Assembly (NCBI GenBank): GCA_902806355.1
Contig: CADCWI010000002.1
Location: 1 to 12,355, forward strand
Origin: an uncultured Thermomicrobiales bacterium
GTDB taxonomy: Bacteria > Chloroflexota > Chloroflexia > Thermomicrobiales > UBA6265
Length of the DNA stretch: 12,355 nucleotides
Direction: 5' to 3'
How positions within the stretch are numbered: the first letter of the stretch is position 1; every line of letters starts with the position of its first letter. The notes under the pieces are model-generated. The model was not told where the DNA came from, did no database searches, and saw nothing but the letters and a program-made list of their open reading frames with translations. Made by a program: the position numbers and the translations under genes. Shown one piece after another: positions 1 through 6,255 of the stretch.

Positions 1-27
1 CGTCGCCGGGGAACATTCCCGGCGACG
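1..27. repeat. 10-bp perfect inverted repeat inside the partial gene
   Basis: CGTCGCCGGG (1-10) is the exact reverse complement of CCCGGCGACG (18-27), with a 7-base loop. It lies within the open frame of the partial PRC-barrel-like gene and touches the window edge, so it may be longer than seen. It could simply reflect codons for Ser-Pro-Gly/Pro-Gly-Asp in GC-rich DNA. Confidence 0.5.
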
Positions 28-287
28 CGGTCACGATCGAAGGCGCGGGCGAGGATTCCGGCGGTCCAGGGCTCCTCGGCGGAGTCGCCGCCGTCTTCGG
101 GTTCAATGACGAGCCCGATCTTCCGGGAACGCTTCGACGCCGTCTTCTGCACCTTGGGTTCGTCAAGGTCGACGGGCAAGAGCTGTTCGGCAAGGATCGC
201 TACGTCCGAGCGGACAGGATCGATGAGGTGTCGGGCGATACCGTGCGCCTGAGCGTCCGGAAGGGTCAAATGGCCGAGGAAGAGTAG
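1..287 (+). CDS. C-terminal part of a PRC-barrel/DUF2171-like protein (5' end outside window)
   Basis: An open frame (codons starting at base 3) enters from the left edge and ends at TAG 285-287, giving about 94 residues. No start codon or ribosome site can be assigned, so the gene is partial. The last 40 residues read like the short beta-rich unit of DUF2171/PRC-barrel-type proteins of Chloroflexota and Deinococci: a stretch with GFVKVDG, then LFGKDRYVRADRIDEV and SGDTVRLSV, a pattern of alternating strands closing with an acidic tail (MAEEE). The preceding part is Gly-rich and low in complexity, perhaps a linker between two such units. PRC-barrel-like modules bind partner proteins or ribosomal surfaces in other families; no specific role can be read here. 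The gene converges on the ABC exporter operon, with 178 bases between the two stop codons. Coding status is fairly secure; the family is tentative. Confidence 0.55.
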   Translation, partial: SPGNIPGDAVTIEGAGEDSGGPGLLGGVAAVFGFNDEPDLPGTLRRRLLHLGFVKVDGQELFGKDRYVRADRIDEVSGDTVRLSVRKGQMAEEE

Positions 288-465
288 GGCATATCGAGTT
301 GAACGTCCTCGCTCGGCCGGAAGGCAAGGCGGGCGTCCACAGGGGTCGATCCCAGGAACGCACGGCCGGCCATGAAGGCCGCCCGTACGGGAGTATGCCC
401 ATGACGTAAGGGAGACCGTTGGGGCCTTCCAACCTGTTCGACCCGAGAAGGGTTCGGCCGGCGGG

Positions 466-2406
466 TCACCGGCGGGATGCGTTCCCCTGGCCACCCGCGC
501 CGCCGGTCGCGATCGCCAGTTCCTGCTCGCGGATCTGTGCCTCTTCCTCCTGTCGCGCCAGTTCCTCGTCGCCCGAGAACTGGCTCTTGTGGAGCCGCGC
601 ATAGAAGCCATTCTGGGCGAGGAGCTCCTCGTGATCTCCGCGCTCGATGATCTCGCCGTGGTTGACGACCAGGATCTGGTCGGCCGAGCGGATCGTGCTC
701 AGGCGATGGGCGATCACGAAGCTGGTCCTGTCCTTCATCAGGCGCAGCAGCGCCTCCTGGATGTGCTTCTCGGTGCGGGTATCGACGCTGCTCGTCGCCT
801 CGTCGAGGATCAGGATCGTCGGGTCGGAGAGGGCGGCCCGTGCAATTGCCAGCAGTTGCCGTTGCCCCTGGCTGAAGTTGGCGCCGCGCTCGCTCAGCTC
901 CGTGTCGTACCCGTTGGGCAGCCGCCGGATGAACCCGTCGGCGTTGGCCAGCTCGGCGGCGGCGATGATCTCCGCCTCGGTCGCGTCGAGTCTTCCGTAG
1001 CGGATGTTGTCGCGGACCGTGCCGGCGAAGAGATAGGTGTCTTGCAGGACCACGCCGAGCTGGCGGCGGAGGTCCGCCTTGCGGAGCGAGCGCAGGTCGA
1101 GGCCGTCGATCGTGACCGTGCCCGCGTCGATCTCGTAGAACCGGGTCAGGATATTGATGATCGTGGTTTTGCCGGCGCCGGTCGGGCCGACGAGGGCCAC
1201 GAGCTGGCCCGGAGCGGCGTGCAGGTCGACGTGCTTGAGGACAGGCACCACGCCGTCGTAGGAGAAGCTGACATCATCGAAGACGACATCGCCGCGCAGG
1301 TCAATCACGGACTTCGCGTCCGGCGCGTCGACTTCCGGCTGCTCGTCGAGGACCTCGAAGACACGCTCGGCACCGGCGAGCGCCGACTGGATTTGGTTGT
1401 AGAGGTTCGCGATCTGGTTGATCGGCTGGCTGAGCTGTCGTGAGTAGTTGATGAAGGCGGCGATCGTGCCGACCGTGGCCCGGCCGTCGACGACCATCCA
1501 GCCGCCGACCGCAACGACGAGCCCGAGGCTGAGGTTGCCGATGAAGTTCATCAGCGGGCCGACAAAGCCCGCGTAGGTCTGGGCATGGGTCGATGCCTTG
1601 CGTAGCTCGGCGTTGCGTTCCGCGAACTCCGAGAGCACGACCGGCTCCCGGTGATACGCCTTCACCGCGCGCTGTCCCGTGATCGTCTCCTCGATGATCC
1701 CGTTCAGCGCACCGAGGTGTTTCTGCTGGCCCCGGAAACCTTCCCGCGTGCGCTGGCCGATATAGCGGTTGACGCCGTACGTGAGGCCGATCATCGAGAC
1801 GATGCTCACGAGCGCCAGCCCGGGCTGCAGGATTAGCATGAGGACGATCACGCCGGTGCCGGTCAGGACACCGGAGACGATTTGCACGCCGCTCTCCGAG
1901 AGCACCTGGTTGACGTTCTCGACATCGTTGGTGAGGCGGCTCATCGTCTCGCCATGGGGACGCCCGTCGAAGAAGCGGAGCGGCAACGACTGGACCTTGG
2001 TGAAGAGATCGTTGCGCAGGTCCTGGACGGTGCCGAGCGCAACCTCCGCCATGACATATCCCTGAAGCCAGGTCAACGCCGACAGCAGGACGTATATGAA
2101 AGCCATCAGCGCGACGATCCTGGCCAGGCCCGGAAGATCGCCCGGAATGATGTAGTCATCGATCGCGCGGCCCAGCAGGTAGGGACCGGCAAGATTGAGC
2201 GCGGTCGTGCAGATCACGAGAAACGCCGCAATCAGGAGGCGTGCCCGGAAGACATGGAGGTACGTCCACAGTCGCTGGAGGGTCTGCCGGCTGTTCCTGG
2301 CGCGCTGCTTCTCGCCCATGAAGTGCGCCCCCGGACCGCCATGGCGCGGCGGGGGAGGGGGAGGGGTTTCGGATCGAGGACGCGGGGATTCGTTACGCTG
2401 TGCCAT
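466..2406 (-). CDS. ABC exporter half-transporter, catalytically competent subunit of a heterodimeric multidrug-type pump
   Basis: This is a 646-residue half-exporter: a Pro-rich N-terminus (about residues 14-22), an ABC type-1 membrane domain with six helices (about 55-325) and a C-terminal ATPase. Visible motifs are Walker A GPTGAGKTT (407-415), Q-loop Q455, a variant signature FSQGQ (511-515), Walker B ILILDE with the catalytic Glu (E536) and switch His H567. The variant signature together with an intact DE and His is typical of the TM288/BmrD-like half of heterodimeric exporters. The partner is the gene just upstream, whose last 14 bases overlap this one, so translation is probably coupled. 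I chose ATG 2406 (GGTGG a few bases upstream); an in-frame GTG at 2448 would add 14 residues inside the partner's frame. It acts in the cytoplasmic membrane and probably expels lipophilic compounds; the substrate is unknown. A Glu-rich tail (about 613-630) follows the ATPase. Confidence 0.93.
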   Translation of the reverse strand: MAQRNESPRPRSETPPPPPPRHGGPGAHFMGEKQRARNSRQTLQRLWTYLHVFRARLLIAAFLVICTTALNLAGPYLLGRAIDDYIIPGDLPGLARIVALMAFIYVLLSALTWLQGYVMAEVALGTVQDLRNDLFTKVQSLPLRFFDGRPHGETMSRLTNDVENVNQVLSESGVQIVSGVLTGTGVIVLMLILQPGLALVSIVSMIGLTYGVNRYIGQRTREGFRGQQKHLGALNGIIEETITGQRAVKAYHREPVVLSEFAERNAELRKASTHAQTYAGFVGPLMNFIGNLSLGLVVAVGGWMVVDGRATVGTIAAFINYSRQLSQPINQIANLYNQIQSALAGAERVFEVLDEQPEVDAPDAKSVIDLRGDVVFDDVSFSYDGVVPVLKHVDLHAAPGQLVALVGPTGAGKTTIINILTRFYEIDAGTVTIDGLDLRSLRKADLRRQLGVVLQDTYLFAGTVRDNIRYGRLDATEAEIIAAAELANADGFIRRLPNGYDTELSERGANFSQGQRQLLAIARAALSDPTILILDEATSSVDTRTEKHIQEALLRLMKDRTSFVIAHRLSTIRSADQILVVNHGEIIERGDHEELLAQNGFYARLHKSQFSGDEELARQEEEAQIREQELAIATGGAGGQGNASRR

Positions 2407-4135
2407 AGACCACCGCCCCGGTTTCCATCTGCGATTCGTAGATATCACGGTAGACGTCGCTCGTCGCCATCAGGTCCTCATGCGTGCCCTGGGCGACGAT
2501 CCGGCCATCGTCGAGAACGAGGATCACGTCCGCACCAACGACCGCGCTGATCCGTTGGGCCACGATGAAGCAGGTCTGGCGCACCCCGGCGAGCGCTTCC
2601 TGGATCCGGCGCTCGGTCGTCACGTCGACGGCGCTGGTGGAGTCGTCGAGGATCAGGATGGGCGCCTTGAGCATGAGGGCACGGGCGATCGCGATCCGCT
2701 GTTTCTGGCCGCCGGAGAGGTTGACGCCGCGCTGGCCGACAATCGCGTCGTACCCCTCGGGGAGGGTTTCGATGAACTCGCTGGCCTGCGCCATCTCCGC
2801 CGCTTCCCGGACCTCCTCGTCCGTCGCCTCCGGGCGGCCGAAGCGGATGTTGTCGCGGATCGTGCCGGTGAACAGGATCGACTCCTGGAGCGCGATCGCG
2901 ATCGAGTCGCGCAGCACGCCCTCGTCGATATCGCGGACATCGACACCATCGATCAGGACGCGCCCGTCGGTGACATCGTAGAAGCGCGGAATCTGGTTGA
3001 CGAGCGTGGATTTCCCGGACCCGGTGGCGCCGAGAATGGCGACCACCTGCCCCGGCCGGGCGGTGAACGAGATGTCACGGAGCACCGGTTCGGAATCCAC
3101 GTTGTAGCGGAAGGAGACGCGGTCGAAGGTCACCTCGCCCTGGCCCGCGAGCTCGCGGACGGGGTTCGCGACGGGCACGATCTCCGGTTCGCTCGCCAGC
3201 ACCTCTCCGACACGCTCGGCCGAGGCTTCCGCCCGCGAGAAGCGAACCACGAGCATGCTGGTCATCATCAGGGCGAACAGGGTCTGGGTCAGGTAGTTGA
3301 TGAAGGCAATCAGCTCGCCGACCTGGAGATTGCCGCGATCGATCTGGACGCCGCCGAACCAGAGCGCGGCCACCACCCCGAAGTTGAGGATCAGCATCAT
3401 CGATGGCATGACGATCACCGTCGTCCGGATCGCCGCGAGGTTGGCGTCCTTGAGCGAGGCATTCGCATCGAAAAAGCGCTCGATCTCGAACCTGGCGCGC
3501 GCGAACACCCGGACGACCCGAACCCCGGCGAGATTTTCCTGGAGCACGCCGTTCAGGGCATCGAGCCGTTTCTGGACCACGCCGAAGAGGGGGAACATCC
3601 GGCGAAATGCATAGAGGATGATGCTGGCCACGAGCGGGAACAGGACAAGGAACAGGATCGCGAGCCGGGGGCTGGTCAGCGTGGCCAGGAACAGGCTGCC
3701 GACGAGCAGGAGCGGAGCGCGAACCATAATCCGCAGCATCATCGCGACCACGTCGGTGAGCTGGGTGACATCGTTGGTGAGGCGGGTGATCAGGCCGCCG
3801 GTCTCGAGCCGGTCGAGGTTGCCAAACGAGAGGCGCTGCGTTCTCGAGAACAGCGTGCCGCGCAGGTCGGCGCCGAACCCCTGCGCGGCGAGAATCGCGA
3901 ACAGGCTGCAAAGCGTTCCGCCCAGCATGCCGATGAACGCGACGATGACCATCAGGGAACCGGTGCGCCAGACCAAACCGAGGTCGGACTGGGCGACCCC
4001 CTCATCGATGATGCGCTGGATCAGTCGCGGCTGGAGGAGGTCCATCCCGACCTCGAGCGCCATCAGGAGCGGGGCAAGGATCACCCACAGCTTGTACGGG
4101 CCAAGAAAGCTGGCGAGACTTCGGGTCGATCTCAC
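2393..4135 (-). CDS. ABC exporter half-transporter, degenerate-site subunit of the heterodimeric pump
   Basis: This is a 580-residue half-exporter with an N-terminal ABC type-1 membrane domain (about residues 15-300) and an ATPase domain. Walker A is GATGSGKST (369-377), Q-loop Q417, and the signature is a canonical LSGGQ (473-477). Walker B reads ILILDD, so Asp498 replaces the catalytic Glu, and the switch His is Gln527 (VAQRIS). This pair of changes is the hallmark of the non-hydrolysing site of TM287/BmrC-like subunits, so the protein needs the downstream partner to make one working ATP site. The GTG start at 4135 is supported by a strong AAGGAGG eight bases upstream; only three bases separate it from the MarR stop. 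The gene is the middle member of a MarR-ABC-ABC operon, presumably derepressed when the MarR protein binds a ligand. The substrate is not predictable. Confidence 0.93.
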   Translation of the reverse strand: MRSTRSLASFLGPYKLWVILAPLLMALEVGMDLLQPRLIQRIIDEGVAQSDLGLVWRTGSLMVIVAFIGMLGGTLCSLFAILAAQGFGADLRGTLFSRTQRLSFGNLDRLETGGLITRLTNDVTQLTDVVAMMLRIMVRAPLLLVGSLFLATLTSPRLAILFLVLFPLVASIILYAFRRMFPLFGVVQKRLDALNGVLQENLAGVRVVRVFARARFEIERFFDANASLKDANLAAIRTTVIVMPSMMLILNFGVVAALWFGGVQIDRGNLQVGELIAFINYLTQTLFALMMTSMLVVRFSRAEASAERVGEVLASEPEIVPVANPVRELAGQGEVTFDRVSFRYNVDSEPVLRDISFTARPGQVVAILGATGSGKSTLVNQIPRFYDVTDGRVLIDGVDVRDIDEGVLRDSIAIALQESILFTGTIRDNIRFGRPEATDEEVREAAEMAQASEFIETLPEGYDAIVGQRGVNLSGGQKQRIAIARALMLKAPILILDDSTSAVDVTTERRIQEALAGVRQTCFIVAQRISAVVGADVILVLDDGRIVAQGTHEDLMATSDVYRDIYESQMETGAVVYGTA

Positions 4136-4138
4136 GGG

Positions 4139-4672
4139 TCAGGCCTCCTTCGCCGCTGGCAGCTCGTCAACGCCGGGCAGCACATCTGCCACCGAATTGG
4201 CGGCGTGGGCGACGCTCAACATGTGCCAGAACGCCGGAATCGCCGCTTCGATCGCCCTCCGGTCTTCATCATCGATCTGGTCGAGCAGCCGCTCCAACTT
4301 GGCGACGTGCTGGGCGCGATGGGCGGCCATCCGGGCGCGGCCGGTGTCGGTCAGCTCGACGCGGACCGTCCGCCCGTCGTCGGGGTCGGGGATACGGACG
4401 ATATCGCCCTGGGCGACCATGCGCTTGACGATTCCGGTCACGGTCGGTGGCGTGACGTTCATCGCGGTCGCGAGATCGTTCATCGTCAGCCGTCCGCCGT
4501 GCTGGAGGATCATCATCATCCGGAACTGGCCGCGCACCTCGGGCGGAAGTGGCTCGGCGTGCGGCTCACGGTGTCCGGGCCGGAGCAGGAAGTGCATCGG
4601 TGGCAGGAGGTCGGAGAGCGACACGGCGACGGCGTGAGCAGAGATTTCGGGGTGGACAGGTGGTGCAGTCAT
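4139..4672 (-). CDS. MarR-family transcriptional regulator of the ABC exporter operon
   Basis: This 177-residue protein has a MarR-type winged helix-turn-helix at about residues 48-115: a helix with LTMNDLATAMNV, recognition helix TPPTVTGIVKRMVAQG (about 75-89), and a wing with the conserved Asp-Asp-Gly-Arg turn (DPDDGR, 96-101). Long helices on both sides (20-45 and 110-155) would form the dimer interface. ATG 4672 has GGAG eight bases upstream. It is the first gene of the operon, three bases before the exporter, so the expected role is a ligand-released repressor of the pump and of itself. A matching operator candidate lies 24 bases upstream of its start codon. The N-terminal extension of about 20 residues is longer than in the shortest members. 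Family assignment is firm; the regulated target is inferred from position. Confidence 0.93.
   Translation of the reverse strand: MTAPPVHPEISAHAVAVSLSDLLPPMHFLLRPGHREPHAEPLPPEVRGQFRMMMILQHGGRLTMNDLATAMNVTPPTVTGIVKRMVAQGDIVRIPDPDDGRTVRVELTDTGRARMAAHRAQHVAKLERLLDQIDDEDRRAIEAAIPAFWHMLSVAHAANSVADVLPGVDELPAAKEA
4144..4150 (-). promoter_or_regulatory. Strong Shine-Dalgarno that fixes the GTG start of the first ABC gene
   Basis: On the minus strand AAGGAGG lies eight bases before GTG 4135 and inside the last codons of the MarR gene. It supports GTG as the start and predicts strong translation of the exporter from the shared message. Confidence 0.8.
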
Positions 4673-4694
4673 GGGCAGCTCCAGACGACAAAAG

Positions 4695-4722
4695 CTTAGT
4701 CAGGCTAATTAGCTATGCTAAG
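4695..4722. promoter_or_regulatory. Tandem MarR-type operator boxes
   Basis: Two 13-bp boxes of the form TTAG-N5-CTAA abut exactly: TTAGTCAGGCTAA (4696-4708) and TTAGCTATGCTAA (4709-4721). Together they also form a 28-bp imperfect palindrome with CTTAG/CTAAG ends and the perfect core GCTAATTAGC. The pair starts 24 bases upstream of the MarR ATG and overlaps the end of a predicted -10 element, so bound protein would block RNA polymerase. That it is the MarR binding site is inferred from symmetry and position. Confidence 0.75.
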
Positions 4723-4726
4723 TATA
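4721..4726 (-). promoter_or_regulatory. Predicted -10 element of the MarR-exporter operon
   Basis: On the minus strand TATACT (5 of 6 matches to TATAAT) lies 48 bases upstream of the MarR start codon and overlaps the second TTAG-N5-CTAA box. No good -35 hexamer is seen 16-18 bases upstream (TTCCAT or CTTCCA are the best), so the promoter may be weak or use another sigma factor. Confidence 0.45.
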
Positions 4727-4785
4727 CAGAGGCTGAACGGAAATGGAAGAGTGACGGAGCCTGCACATTCCTGCCGACCTGCTGG

Positions 4786-4814
4786 TTGCAATTAGATAAC
4801 GATATCGTTAGTAT
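4786..4814 (+). promoter_or_regulatory. Predicted promoter of the ArsR-SRPBCC operon, giving a near-leaderless message
   Basis: TTGCAA (4786-4791) and TAGTAT (4809-4814) are 17 bases apart, each matching 4 of 6 consensus bases. Transcription would begin around 4820-4823, at the ATG of the ArsR gene. An overlapping TATATT (4812-4817) is a better -10 but sits 20 bases from the -35. Either choice leaves almost no 5' leader, and no Shine-Dalgarno precedes the ATG, which fits leaderless translation. Confidence 0.5.
4797..4810. promoter_or_regulatory. 14-bp perfect palindromic operator, probably for the ArsR-family protein
   Basis: TAACGATATCGTTA is its own reverse complement and lies in the -35/-10 spacer, 12 bases before the ArsR start codon. 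ArsR-family dimers bind such AT-rich dyads and usually repress their own operon. Assignment to this regulator is inferred from position. Confidence 0.7.
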
Positions 4815-4822
4815 ATTCCTCA

Positions 4823-5182
4823 ATGGTTACTGATATGGACGGTGCCTTGTCGGCCCTGGCGGAGCCGACGCGCCGCAAGATCATCGATTTGCTGTGCGAG
4901 TGCCCGCTCCGGGCGGGCGAGATCGCGGATGCGCTCGGAATGAGTGGCCCGGCGACAAGCCGGCATCTCCGGGTGCTTCGGCGCGAAGGATTGGTCCAGG
5001 GCACCGATATCGGCGAGGACGCTCGGGTCCGGGTCTATCATCTCCGCCCGGAGGCGTTCACGGTCCTCCGGCAGTGGCTGGATCACGTGGAGGCGTACTG
5101 GAATGACCAGCTCGTTGCCTTCCGGGATCACGCGGAAGCGAGCGACAACGATCGCTCATCAGGGACGGAGCACTCGACATGA
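4823..5182 (+). CDS. ArsR-family winged-helix regulator
   Basis: This 119-residue protein opens with the ArsR-type helix ALAEPTRRKIIDLL (about 11-24), followed by the helix-turn-helix GEIADALGMSGPATSRHLRVL (about 32-52) and a wing with RVRVYHL (68-74). The metal-binding ELCVCD motif of arsenic or cadmium sensors is absent at its usual place. A Cys-Glu-Cys pair (C25, C27) lies in the turn before the recognition unit and is probably incidental, though a redox or metal role is conceivable. ATG 4823 was chosen because the predicted transcript starts there; Met5 (4835) is the alternative, and neither has a Shine-Dalgarno. The stop overlaps the next start (ATGA), the usual layout of ArsR-SRPBCC pairs, in which the regulator controls its partner and itself. 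It is divergent from the MarR operon across 150 bases. Confidence 0.9.
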   Translation: MVTDMDGALSALAEPTRRKIIDLLCECPLRAGEIADALGMSGPATSRHLRVLRREGLVQGTDIGEDARVRVYHLRPEAFTVLRQWLDHVEAYWNDQLVAFRDHAEASDNDRSSGTEHST

Positions 5183-5685
5183 GCGATACAGGAACGGCGA
5201 GGGCATCCATCGAGGTGGCGCTGGATCCGGCAGAAGCCTTCAGGGTTTTCACCGATGATATCGATGCCTGGTGGCAACGGCATCCGATCAACTGGAACGA
5301 CGCCGAGCGGGCAGTCGGGATCCGCTTTGAATCGGGCGTCGGCGGGCGTTGGATCGAGGTGCATGACCGGGAGACGGGCGAAGGGTTCGAGATGGGACGC
5401 GTCACGGCGTGGGATCCCGGTTCGCGGCTGGTCTTCACGTACCGCGATGCCGGGCACGAGATCGACGGCACGGAGGTGGAAGTCCGCTTCGAGCCGATCC
5501 CGCATGGTACCCGCGTCACGCTGGAGCATCGGGGCTGGGATCGGGTCGATCCGGAGATCCTGGCGAAGAAGCTCAATACCAAGCGCTGGGGCTGGGCGAA
5601 CATCCTCAACTGGTACAACGACCATGTCTTCGGCCTGACGGTGCGCCCGCTTGTTGCGGCAGATTTCGAGCGACACGCGGGTTGA
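5179..5685 (+). CDS. SRPBCC/AHSA1-like domain protein
   Basis: This 168-residue protein has the SRPBCC (START-like helix-grip) layout: an N-terminal strand then LDPAEAFRVFTDDIDAWW (15-32), mid strands with GGRWIEVHDRETGEGFEMGRV (55-75; Gly-Gly-Arg then Glu), WDPGSRLVFTYR (78-89), EVEVRFEP then TRVTLEHRGW (about 99-120), and a long C-terminal helix with WGWANILNWYNDHV (137-150). AHSA1-like proteins carry a deep hydrophobic pocket; most have no known ligand. GGAG eight bases before ATG 5179 and the ATGA overlap with the ArsR stop show that the two are co-translated. The likely role is binding or altering a small hydrophobic molecule under ArsR control; no substrate can be named. It has a normal length for the family and no signal peptide. 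Confidence 0.88.
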   Translation: MSDTGTARASIEVALDPAEAFRVFTDDIDAWWQRHPINWNDAERAVGIRFESGVGGRWIEVHDRETGEGFEMGRVTAWDPGSRLVFTYRDAGHEIDGTEVEVRFEPIPHGTRVTLEHRGWDRVDPEILAKKLNTKRWGWANILNWYNDHVFGLTVRPLVAADFERHAG

Positions 5686-5747
5686 TCCGGGGAATCGCCA
5701 TTCGATTGGTGGTTAGTGCCGTGTCACCTGCGGTTCTTACATGGCAG

Positions 5748-5786
5748 CAACATGCCCAAACATCGCCATTTGAACTGGGCATGTTG
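5748..5786. repeat. 11-bp perfect inverted repeat between the SRPBCC gene and the secreted-peptide gene
   Basis: CAACATGCCCA (5748-5758) pairs exactly with TGGGCATGTTG (5776-5786) around a 17-base loop. It begins 62 bases after the SRPBCC stop and ends 98 bases before the peptide start. No T-tract follows on either strand, so it may be a factor-dependent terminator, a leader structure or an operator. Confidence 0.6.
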
Positions 5787-5884
5787 TCCCTGAACAAGTC
5801 AATCCCGCATCCCCTACGGTGAAACAAGGTCGTGATCCGGGAATCCGGACGACCGGGCATCACACGGAAGAGGGGATATCCAAC

Positions 5885-6058
5885 ATGTTCGTCCCGACCC
5901 GCAAGAAGCTCGTCCTGCTGATCGCGTCACTCGTTGCCGCATTGTCCATCTATGGGGGAAGCTCCGCGCTCCAGGATACGTCGACGCCGGAGGCTTCGCC
6001 ATTCGCGAGCCCGGCGGCGTCACCGGTGGCAACCCCGGTGGCGACTCCGGCTGGATAG
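5885..6058 (+). CDS. Small secreted protein with Ala/Ser/Thr-Pro repeat tail
   Basis: This 57-residue protein starts at ATG 5885, with GAAGAGGGG just upstream (AGGGG nine bases before the ATG); an in-frame ATG at 5819 lacks such a site. Residues 1-8 carry Arg-Lys-Lys, residues 9-22 are hydrophobic, and a cleavage site is plausible after SSA (about residue 28). The mature part would be only about 30 residues, almost entirely Xaa-Ser/Thr-Pro units: TPEASPFASP, then AASPVATPVATP. Such tails occur on many exported proteins in Thermomicrobia-like genomes, usually as linkers attached to a domain; here nothing follows. It could be a cell-surface spacer, a secreted peptide or the stump of a longer gene. 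The clear ribosome site before it and the terminator hairpin after it argue for a complete, expressed unit. Confidence 0.72.
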   Translation: MFVPTRKKLVLLIASLVAALSIYGGSSALQDTSTPEASPFASPAASPVATPVATPAG

Positions 6059-6077
6059 CGCAGGGAAGAGCGGCAGC

Positions 6078-6107
6078 AACGGCGGGTCCATCAATGGACC
6101 CGCCGTT
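6078..6107 (+). terminator. Strong hairpin terminator after the secreted-peptide gene
   Basis: AACGGCGGGTCCAT (6078-6091) pairs perfectly with ATGGACCCGCCGTT (6094-6107); in practice the inner AT pairs would open into a six-base loop. It begins 19 bases after the stop codon. The tail (TTCCCCCTTTG) is only weakly T-rich, so it may be a partial or Rho-aided terminator. Confidence 0.7.
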
Positions 6108-6178
6108 CCCCCTTTGACCCGCTGACGACATAAACGATCTTGCAGGCTACCCGGTGCGGGACAGTCGCATCCCCTCGT

Positions 6179-6204
6179 AAAAGCGGGCCGGTGTCAGCCC
6201 GGCC
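6179..6204 (-). terminator. Candidate terminator of the glycolipid-binding gene
   Basis: Read on the minus strand, GGCCGG, a seven-base loop and CCGGCC (6204 to 6186) are followed after three bases by TTTT (6182 to 6179). It lies about 50 bases downstream of the stop of the minus-strand gene. The stem is short but all G-C. Confidence 0.5.
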
Positions 6205-6255
6205 ACGTCCAGATGGGCGGACACCCCTGCCCGGCACCTTGATGCCCAGTCCCGC

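Noticed and set aside
431..473. GTTCGACCC and GGGTTCG near 436-456 suggesting a tRNA T-arm, with a nearby GCCGG/CCGGC hairpin
   Set aside because: No acceptor, D or anticodon arm can be built around it. The elements form at best a weak bulged hairpin between the two convergent genes and have no T-tract.
589..1443. Long plus-strand frame of 284 codons opposite the ABC gene, and the 834-codon plus-strand frame at 2195-4699
   Set aside because: They lie wholly antisense to two ABC transporters and a MarR gene whose motifs are unmistakable. Their proteins are low-complexity Asp/Glu/Arg/His-rich products of the complementary GC-rich codons.
4847..4905. Cys-Glu-Cys in the ArsR-family protein as a metal-sensing ELCVCD motif
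   Set aside because: The spacing to the SRHL helix is about five residues longer than in metal-sensing ArsR proteins, so the cysteines sit in a turn and not in the recognition helix.
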